A DNA stretch of 64,000 nucleotides from Zantedeschia hybrid cultivar (taxonomy: Eukaryota; Streptophyta; Magnoliopsida; Alismatales; Araceae): the NCBI GenBank assembly GCA_030544215.1, contig JARZZO010000006.1, positions 53,296,501-53,360,500 of the forward strand, given 5' to 3'. Made by a program: the position numbers and the translations under genes. Each line of letters begins with the position of its first letter. The stretch's first letter is position 1. Below are positions 57,415-64,000 of this stretch, one piece after another. The notes beneath the pieces were generated by a model. The model was not told the origin of the DNA, made no database searches, and saw nothing but the letters and a program-made list of their open reading frames with translations.

Positions 57415-57782
57415 TTGAATCGCGTCGACCAAGGTCGACGCCATTCAAGCTCCAAGTACAGGTTTATATAAATCAGTCTTCAGATTATGGCCTTAAAAGG
57501 CGTCGACACCAGTAGTCGCCTTTTAAACGGCGTCGACATCCCCAGACGCCATTTAACACAAAAATCCGGAATTTCCAAGAGCTTTATTCAGGGGATTTCT
57601 GTGGTTAAAACGCGTCATGGACGCCTGACGCCATTCAAAAATGCGTCGTTTACCCATGACGCCATTTAGCCACAGAATCCCCGACCTGGCAGTCTGCCTG
57701 TCAGTCGATTCCTGTCTAAAAGGCGTCGTGATGGCCCGACGCCCTTCAAAAAGGCGTCGTCCATGCACGACGTCTTTCAGCC
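57415..57782 (-). repeat. Downstream palindromic module cluster (seven modules)
   Basis: Modules at about 57415-57448, 57494-57527, 57527-57560, 57605-57638, 57637-57669, 57715-57749 and 57747-57780. Consensus is AAA(A)GGCGTC-N8-12-GACGCC(A/T)TT(T/C)A. The first has 16-nt arms (TTGAATCGCGTCGACC facing its complement with one mismatch) around AA. Adjacent modules are about 30-33 bp apart. Confidence 0.88.
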
Positions 57783-57989
57783 CCAGGAACCAGGAACGCC
57801 CTAAACCCGAGGGCTCCCTTTCCAACCCCAAATAATCCCAAAAATCATTCAAACTAGAGGGGAAACGAAGAGCAAGACAATTCATAGGCAAACACCCCCA
57901 TAGAAAACCTAAACATGCTCATTCTAACCCCCAAAACCGAAGATCTACCACATGCATATCGAGGAAAACATGATTTTAAACACAACGCT

Positions 57990-58315
57990 ACGGGGAACGT
58001 CACCCTACCGGACACTCGAACTCCTCCAAGCTTCACGCCGTCCACCCTTCTCGCCCCACGCCGCCGCCGGTACCGCCGTGGTCGTCCTTGCTCCACCGTG
58101 ACGTCGGCCGCCGTCCGGAGAGTAGAACGCCGCAGTGGAAGTGGAGGTGGTAGTGGTATGAGTTAGGTAGAGGATGGAGTGGAGGGAGAGGCGAAATGGT
58201 GGGAGGAAAAGAGGGAGGAGGAGGTGGTGGTCGCCGCCGGTCGCCGGAGGAGGAGGAGAGAAGGAGAGTAGGAGAAAATGAGGGAAAGAAGGAGGGCTCA
58301 CGGGGTTAACCAGAA
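57990..58315 (-). promoter_or_regulatory. Promoter-like core: pyrimidine-rich and GC-rich block
   Basis: In element sense: CCCGTGAGCC, a CT-rich run, a GC-rich segment with CGGACGGCGGCCGACGTCAC, then GAGTGTCCGGTAGGG. This order is the same in every related LTR. It lacks a TATA box; a plant-type pyrimidine patch may serve as the core promoter. The transcription start is not determinable from sequence. Confidence 0.45.
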
Positions 58316-58320
58316 ACTGG

Positions 58321-58622
58321 CTAAAACGCGTCGACATCTACGGACGCCAATCAGGTGATGTGACGGCCGCTCTGACAAGATTCTGAAACGCGTCGTCCTA
58401 CACAGACGCCATTCAGACAACTTGTCAGGGCCGTACTCTAACACACCCAGAGTCGCAGTCTGAAAGGCGTCGTCCTTCGCAGACGCCGTTCAGACGACCT
58501 GACAGGGCCGTACCCACGCGGCCCAAGGCCAACCCCCGCGGCACCCACGTGGCAGCACCTGAAAATGCGTCTGCCAAGGTGGACGCCGATTAAAACGCGT
58601 CGCCAGGTCCTGACGCGATTCA
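58321..58622 (-). repeat. U3 palindromic module cluster (five modules)
   Basis: Modules at about 58320-58352, 58384-58414, 58460-58492, 58561-58592 and 58592-58622, with the same half-sites as the downstream cluster. TGACAGGGCCGTAC-like words recur between them. Confidence 0.87.
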
Positions 58623-58703
58623 ACTCAGAACTTCCGCCCCCCACAAGGGTTAGAACAACAGGGTCTGACCCGAAAACCGGATCCGAAAGTCTCGATCCTT
58701 ACA

Positions 58704-58716
58704 TTCTCCCCCCCTT
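58704..58716 (-). other. Polypurine tract
   Basis: The minus strand is AAGGGGGGGAGAA immediately before the 3' LTR, identical to the tract of the gag-only elements. Confidence 0.9.
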
Positions 58717-58790
58717 AAAGAAATTTCGTCCTTGAAATTGACTGCTAGAATCAACAAGGTCAAAACAAGGATACAAGTTTACAATAAGAC

Positions 58791-59006
58791 TCACGAGAAG
58801 AGGTAAGGGAACTGCTCCCGCATCTCGTCCTTTCGCTCCCAGGTTGCCTCACCTCCGGAGCGGTACTGCCAAATCACCTTGACCAGCGGTACGACCTTGT
58901 TCCGCAAGACCTGCTCTCTGCGATCCTCAATACGAACCAGGTACTCTGGAAATGACAGGTCCTCAGCGACCTCCAACTCTGAAAAGTCCAACACATGGGA
59001 CGGATC
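58791..59006 (-). pseudogene. Chromodomain-type integrase tail, after a TAG
   Basis: In frame with pol but separated by a TAG at 59007-59009. It reads SELEVAEDLSFPEYLVRI, REQVLRNKVVPLVKVIW and EATWERKDEMREQFPYLF, a chromodomain-like module as in Tekay/Del chromoviruses, which directs integration to particular chromatin. The stop is compatible with CAG to TAG. Confidence 0.8.
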
Positions 59007-61928
59007 CTAAACATACTTCCTCAACAAGGACACATGGAACACATCGTGAACTCCTGCCAGACTGGGCGGCAAGGCCAACTGATACGCGGTTTCCCCGATT
59101 CGAGCAAGAATGGGAAAAGGTCCAATGTAACGCGGACTCAGCTTGCCTCGCTTCCCGAATCTCATCACACCCTTGGAGGGTGAAATTCGGAGAAACACGT
59201 GGTCTCCAACCTCAAACTCAAGTGGTCTCCGTCGGATGTCGGCATAACTCTTCTGTCTACTCTGAGCTGCGGTCAACCTCTGCTGAACAGTCCTGGCGAC
59301 CTCAGCGCACTGCTGTACCAACTCAGGTCCTGCAATCTGCCTCTCACCTATCTCAGACCAACACACCGGTGATCGACACGGCCGCCCATACAAAGCCTCA
59401 TAAGGCGCCATGCCGATGCTAGAATGGTAGCTGTTGTTGTAGGCAAATTCCACAGTGGACAAATGCTGCTCCCAAGAACCTCCCCAGTCTAGACAACAAG
59501 CTCTGAGCATATCTTCCAATGTCTGAATAGTTCTTTCCGACTGCCCGTCAGTCTCAGGATGGTAGGCCGAGCTGAAAGCCAACTGAGTCCCCAACGCCTG
59601 CTGAAAACTCTTCCAGAATCTGGAAGTAAACCTCGGATCTCGATCTGATACAATGGACAAGGGGACCCCGTGCAGAGAGATGATCCGGTCTACAAACAAC
59701 TTTGCCAACTTGCCGACCGACCAGTCCTTCCTAACAGCTAGGAAGTGTGCCGACTTGGTCAGCCGATCTACGATGACCCAGATGGCATCTCTCCTGCTAG
59801 GAGATGTAGGCAATCCCATCACGAAGTCCATAGTCACATGCTCCCATTTCCACTCTGGGATTGGCAAGGGCTGTAGCAATCCACCAGGTCTCTGATGCTC
59901 GGCCTTGACCTGCTGACAAGTCATGCATCTGGCCACATACTCAGCCACATCTCTCTTCATACCGGGCCACCAGAAGTGCCTCCTCAAACAGTGATACATC
60001 TTTGTTGTCCCGGGATGCACTGCATACCTCGATCGGTGCGCCTCATCAAGAACACATCTGCGCACATCTTCCTCAGTCGGGACATAGAGTCTGCCTCTGA
60101 ATCTGACGGTACCATCATCCCATAACTCAACCTCAGACCTCTGGAGAATCTGGGGTAACTCCGCATCTTCCCTCTGAGCCTCAATAACTGCATGATACAC
60201 CGCTGGTCTCACAGTCAAACTGACCAGCACAGCTCTGTCATCTTCACGTGGAACCCTAAAGGAAGATTCCACCACTTGCTCGAATAATTTCCACTCCTGA
60301 ATCATGAGGTATGACATGACCGTCTTCCGACTCAAAGCGTCTGCCACCACATTCGCTTTGCCCGGATGATAAGAAAGGTCAAAGTCATAATCTTTAATGA
60401 ACTCCATCCATCTTTGCTGCCTCAAATTCAGATCCCTCTGAGTGAACACATATTTCGAACTCTTGTGATCCGTGAAAACCTGGAATTTCTCCCCATATAA
60501 ATAATGCCTCCAGATCTTGAGTGCAAATACCACAGCTGCCAGCTCCAAATCATGAGTAGGATAGTTCTCTTCATGCTTCTTCAGCTGTCGAGAAGCATAA
60601 GCCACTACCCTGCCATGCTGCATTAGAACTGCGCCCAAACCTCGACGGGACGCATCAGAGTAAACCACAAATCCACCTGATCCAGATGGAAGTACTAGTA
60701 CAGGGGCAGACGTGAGACGGGTCTTTAACTCAATAAAACTCCGCTCACAATCCTCGGTCCACTCAAAGCGAACTCCCTTTCGAGTCAACCTCGACAAGGG
60801 GGCTGCTATCGAAGAAAATCCCTGAACAAACCGTCTGTAATAACCGGCAAGCCCCAGAAAGCTCCTGATCTCAGTTACTGAAGTCGGCCTGCTCCAATTC
60901 ATCACTGCCTCGATCTTGGCTGGATCCACTGCGATACCATCTCCAGAAATAACATGCCCGAGGAAATGCACCTCGTCTAGCCAAAACTCACATTTGCTGA
61001 ACTTGGCATAGAGTCGATGCTCCCTCAGGACCTGTAATACTGCCCGAAGATGGGTGGCATGCTCTTCCTCAGAAGAAGAATAGATCAGGATATCATCAAT
61101 AAACACAACCACAAACTGATCCAGATAAGTCCTGAAGACTCGGTTCATCAGCTCCATAAAGGCCGCCGGAGCATTGGTCAGGCCAAAGGGCATAACCAAA
61201 AACTCATAGTGTCCGTACCGAGTTCTGAAGGCCGTCTTGCTAACATCAACATCCCGGATCCTCATCTGATAATACCCGGATCTCAAGTCGATCTTGGAAA
61301 ATACATTCGCGGACTGCAGCTGATCCATCAAATCATCAATTCTTGGAAGTGGGTATTTATTCTTTATCGTTACCTGGTTCAGCTGCCTATAGTCAATGCA
61401 CAATCTCAGAGAACCATCTTTCTTTCTAACAAACAGGACTGGAGCACCCCATGGGGATGTACTGGGGCGAATGAAACCCTTATTCAACAGCTCCTGCAAC
61501 TGTGCTTTCAACTCAGCGAGTTCGGCTGGCGCCATCCGATACGGGGCCTTAGACAAGGGCGCCGTACCTGGTGCAAGCTCGATGGTGAATTCGACCTCTC
61601 GCTGAGGAGGAAGGCCAGGCAGCTCCTCAGGAAATACATCGATGAATTCACACACAACAGGTACCTCCTCAGGGCTGAGACTAATCTGGACATCGGAGAC
61701 AACAACAGAGGCAAGGAAAGCCTCACAGCCACCATCAAGCAACCTCCGTGCCTTAAAGGCAGAAATAAGAATACCTCGGGAAGAAAGCCTAATACCTTGG
61801 AAGAAGAAGGTCGGGATGTTCGGAATGGAGAATCGCACCCTCTTCCTGTGGCAGTCCACCTCTGCATAAAAGGCTTCCAACCAATCCATACCCAGGATGA
61901 CATCAAAGTCTCGAATGGCAAGCACAAC
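59007..61928 (-). CDS. Pol: RT, RNase H, integrase (about 970 aa open)
   Basis: One uninterrupted frame. It opens in the protease/RT linker (FDVILGMDWL). RT: KKDGSLRLCIDYRQLN, then FIDDIL at residues about 275-280 and FLGHVIS. RNase H is at about 420-533: YSDAS (D424), E461, TDHKS (D486) and VADALSR (D529). Integrase zinc site H630, H637, C667, C670, then catalytic D700, D761 and E797, a DD35E spacing. The C-terminal GPFPILARIG and AGVHDVFHVSLL blocks precede the TAG at 59007. All key residues are present. RT/RNase H make the DNA copy; integrase inserts it. A TAG at 61929-61931 separates this frame from gag-protease, in the same frame. Confidence 0.92.
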   Translation of the reverse strand, partial: VVLAIRDFDVILGMDWLEAFYAEVDCHRKRVRFSIPNIPTFFFQGIRLSSRGILISAFKARRLLDGGCEAFLASVVVSDVQISLSPEEVPVVCEFIDVFPEELPGLPPQREVEFTIELAPGTAPLSKAPYRMAPAELAELKAQLQELLNKGFIRPSTSPWGAPVLFVRKKDGSLRLCIDYRQLNQVTIKNKYPLPRIDDLMDQLQSANVFSKIDLRSGYYQMRIRDVDVSKTAFRTRYGHYEFLVMPFGLTNAPAAFMELMNRVFRTYLDQFVVVFIDDILIYSSSEEEHATHLRAVLQVLREHRLYAKFSKCEFWLDEVHFLGHVISGDGIAVDPAKIEAVMNWSRPTSVTEIRSFLGLAGYYRRFVQGFSSIAAPLSRLTRKGVRFEWTEDCERSFIELKTRLTSAPVLVLPSGSGGFVVYSDASRRGLGAVLMQHGRVVAYASRQLKKHEENYPTHDLELAAVVFALKIWRHYLYGEKFQVFTDHKSSKYVFTQRDLNLRQQRWMEFIKDYDFDLSYHPGKANVVADALSRKTVMSYLMIQEWKLFEQVVESSFRVPREDDRAVLVSLTVRPAVYHAVIEAQREDAELPQILQRSEVELWDDGTVRFRGRLYVPTEEDVRRCVLDEAHRSRYAVHPGTTKMYHCLRRHFWWPGMKRDVAEYVARCMTCQQVKAEHQRPGGLLQPLPIPEWKWEHVTMDFVMGLPTSPSRRDAIWVIVDRLTKSAHFLAVRKDWSVGKLAKLFVDRIISLHGVPLSIVSDRDPRFTSRFWKSFQQALGTQLAFSSAYHPETDGQSERTIQTLEDMLRACCLDWGGSWEQHLSTVEFAYNNSYHSSIGMAPYEALYGRPCRSPVCWSEIGERQIAGPELVQQCAEVARTVQQRLTAAQSRQKSYADIRRRPLEFEVGDHVFLRISPSKGVMRFGKRGKLSPRYIGPFPILARIGETAYQLALPPSLAGVHDVFHVSLLRKYV

Positions 61929-63304
61929 CTACTGGGCAGGGAGCACATGACCCTCAATGGTCAAGGGAACATTCCTCAAGCAGTTATAAGATATCATATA
62001 GTCTCCAGAAGGAACCTCCACCATCAAACCATCAGATAACTCAACAACGGGCGCAGAAAGGATATCTAAGAACTGCTCAGAAATAAAAGAATGCGAAGCA
62101 CCCGAATCAATCAATACGTGTGCAGAGTTCCCAAAGACAGAAAGTGTACCTTCCACCAAGTTGGACGCGCGAGCCTCCCTCCTAGTGATAGCTAACACTC
62201 TCCCCTGGGTCCTCGGCTTCTTCTGCTCGCCTGAACCATGACCCTGACTATACCCCTGCGGGCACTGCCTCGCCAAGTGGCCCTGCTGGCCGCAAGCGAA
62301 ACATCTCCTGGGAAGAGTGGGACACTGAGTCCCACCATGGGTACCACCACACTGCTGACAAACTGCCGGAAGCCTCTGAGCTGGCTCCTGCTGTGCACTG
62401 GACACTGTCTGACTCTGCTGCCCCTGTCTGGGCCGGCTGCTGCCGCTGCTGCCGCTGCTGCCGCTACTGCTGCCACCACCCCAGAAGAATCTCCTGAATC
62501 GGGAGCCGAGAGAAGACGATCCCGATCCGACTGAAGGAGCCGGTGCCGCTGCTTTACCCCTGCCCCGAGATGGCCCATGGACAGTCTGCCCTCTCTCCCG
62601 GGCCGACTGGATCTGCTGAGCCTCTACAGCTGCTGCACGCCTAACTGCTGACGCCACGTCTGTACAACAATGGGACGCCACAAAGTTCCTCAAACTGAGC
62701 CTCAGCCCATCCACAAACCTCTCCGCGCGACGTTCCTCGTCCTGAGATATGAAAGGCACGAACCGTCCCAACGAAACAAACTTCGCCTCGTATTCAATAC
62801 TGTCATGCTCCCCTGTGTCAGATCCATGAACTCCCTCTCCTTGGCTCGCTGGACATGTCTAGGGAAATATTGTGCATTGAACTCCTTGACAAAGGTCTCC
62901 CAAGATATCTCCCTAAGACTCCTGTCCCCATAGGACAAACTCTTCAAGGTGGTCCACCAGTCGTAGGCGCTATCCTTCAGCATGAAGGTAGCTAACGGGG
63001 TCCGCTCTACTGCAGCACAATCCATGGTGTCAAAAGTCTTCTCTATCTCTCTAAGCCAATGGATGGCCTCGTCAGGGTCGGGACGACCGGTGAAGTGAGG
63101 TGGCCTCAGCTTCAGAAACCGCTCAAGTGTAGCGGTGGACCCTCCCCGCGCACTGGAACTCTCACTAGGGTCTCGTGTCTGATAACAAGCCATAGTGTCC
63201 ATCATCGCCTCCATGAACTGCTCAACACTCGGCCTCCCGGCCTCGGACCCACTAGGGACATCTCCCTGCTCTCGGATAACTGGCATTCTCCTTCTGGGAG
63301 CCAT
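61929..63304 (-). pseudogene. Gag-protease with a one-base deletion
   Basis: Starts MAPRRRMPVIREQGD at 63304. Capsid-like core: IHWLREIEKTFDTMD, MLKDSAYDWW, EISWETFVKEF. A missing base at about 62795 shifts the frame after MTVL. The second frame continues LGRFVPFISQDEERR, a Ser/Gly-rich linker, two zinc-knuckle motifs (a variant and CFACGQQGHLARQC) and the protease motif HVLIDSGASHSFIS. It ends at TAG 61929. Apart from the deletion and the stop, gag-protease-pol would be one continuous frame, as in many Tekay elements. Confidence 0.9.
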
Positions 63305-63447
63305 CTACTCGCCTACAATTACAAAATCAAAAAGGTCTAATTAGAATCCTAAAACATATGCTACCGACGTGCCTGTACGGGATAATGTATTTATTTGCCG
63401 AATTTACAACATTTAACCTAGTTATTTATTTATTTGCCAGACCATAT

Positions 63448-63459
63448 GCTCTGATACCA
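63448..63459 (-). other. Primer-binding site, initiator tRNA-Met
   Basis: GCTCTGATACCA on the plus strand, two bases from the LTR terminus at 63462. Confidence 0.9.
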
Positions 63460-63461
63460 AC

Positions 63462-64000
63462 TGTAACGACCCGCCACCCTATAATCGGGAATCCGATTAC
63501 TAAATGGGTACCGAATCATTAATTTGGAACCGAACCAGGATCTAGTAAGTCTGGGAAATATATAATAAACTAAGCTAAACATCCACATCGCATTGAATTG
63601 AAATGAAAGTGCAGGAAATTAAAAATTATTACAATGCGACTCGATTACAGCAAATAATTACATACTCCAGCTGAAAGGAAATAATTAAGCATACGGGCCA
63701 GAAATAAATAACAACTACATCGGGGCATACCCCGGAACAACTGCCGAAGACGTACACCACACGGCTGCACACACCGCTCTAAGTCTGCTGGGAGTCCTCA
63801 CCTGAAAACCGCAGGGGTGAGTCTCAAGAACAAGACTCAGTAGGGATCCTTCGATCCCCACTGCCCACGCACACACCCACAAGTGTAAAGTACAGCTAAC
63901 GGTGAAGTAACAAGTGTAGTGGCAGGTACAATTCCTAATTCTCTACGTGAGAATACATGCAATCGCAATTATAATAATCATGCACATTCTAAACCAGCCG
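63462..64000 (-). repeat. 5' LTR of the young Tekay element, cut by window end
   Basis: The terminal 539 bp, differing from 56372-56910 at two positions by eye (A/T near 63561 and A/G near 63697). The hairpin block is present. The right target duplication lies outside the window; the left flank to compare is CCCAC (56367-56371). Confidence 0.92.

Larger units (their letters stand above)
56372..58703 (-). repeat. 3' LTR of the young Tekay element
   Basis: In minus sense it begins TGTAAGGATCGAGACTTTCGG and ends CGTTACA. Twelve palindromic modules can be counted: five in U3 and seven downstream. Hairpin C is at 56631-56644, B at 56728-56749 (TGAGTCT/AGACTCA) and A at 56753-56768. Confidence 0.94.
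56372..64000 (-). mobile_element. Young, nearly complete Tekay/Del-type chromovirus
   Basis: 3' LTR 56372-58703 (2332 bp), PPT, polyprotein, PBS and the first 539 bp of the 5' LTR (63462-64000, running off the window). Over those 539 bp the two LTRs differ at only two positions by eye, so the insertion is recent. It sits inside a copia RT. Coding defects seen are one single-base deletion in gag and two in-frame TAG codons. It is the best candidate in this window for a source of enzymes for the gag-only relatives, although its own lesions would have to be repaired or bypassed in a sister copy. Confidence 0.93.

Noticed and set aside
57415..57782. Regularly spaced short repeats reminiscent of a CRISPR array
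   Set aside because: Repeats are inverted and only about 6-8 bp, in a plant LTR, with no cas genes; spacing is not repeat-spacer.
61050..62039. 329-aa plus-strand ORF
   Set aside because: Shadow of the minus-strand pol/gag frame; the opposite strand carries all retroviral motifs.

Overview
This window is flowering-plant nuclear DNA made almost entirely of nested LTR retrotransposons. The primer-binding sites match plant initiator tRNA-Met. The lineages present are a Tekay/Del-type Ty3/gypsy chromovirus family, an Ogre/Tat-type Ty3/gypsy element and Tork/Angela-like Ty1/copia elements. Host-gene traces are limited to a pectinesterase-like fragment and two plant-mobile-domain (PMD) pieces. The species cannot be named from the sequence, and no intact host gene is seen.

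Layout. 1-2195 is AT-rich non-coding DNA ending in an inverted-repeat/TATA-like block. 2201-7191 is a minus-strand solo LTR (TSD AGTGA) with a plus-strand solo LTR inside it (2891-5234, TSD GAGGC). 7457-9015 is a copia LTR abutting the pectinesterase remnant. 9825-13377 is a truncated plus-strand Tekay element (LTR, PBS, dead gag-protease). From about 13378 to about 51240 runs one plus-strand Ogre/Tat element broken by three large insertions. The first is a copia (16557-27710) that holds a gag-only-competent gypsy element (16720-25140, TSD ATACT). The second is another copia (30309-39506, TSD TCATG/TCACG) holding a second gag-only element (31044-37399). The third is a solo LTR (41061-46171, TSD GTCTG) holding an opposite solo LTR (41789-44739, TSD GGGAC). 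51244-53789 carries antisense PMD fragments. 53838-56371 is the 3' half of a copia, cut by a young, nearly complete Tekay element (56372 to beyond 64000).

How the parts relate. The Tekay element at the right end encodes Gag, protease, RT, RNase H, integrase and a chromodomain, with only three visible lesions. The gag-only elements have related LTRs, the same PBS and PPT, and no usable pol. The one at 16720-25140 has an intact gag, and its LTRs differ by only about 1.4 percent by eye. It therefore probably moved recently with enzymes supplied by a relative.

Most notable unexplained structure. (1) Every Tekay-family LTR carries two clusters of short inverted-repeat modules, GGCGTC-N8-12-GACGCC with A/T flanks, on either side of a pyrimidine-rich promoter-like core. 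The unrelated Ogre LTR has the same layout with different palindromes, and a PMD locus and the block at 1.8 kb look similar. (2) Downstream in each Tekay-family LTR is a conserved three-hairpin block, one stem of which shows a compensatory T-A to C-G change between subfamilies. (3) The Ogre element is chimeric, with a duplicated RNase H plus second RNase H module. Similarity statements come from reading the sequence; no alignment or database search was run.
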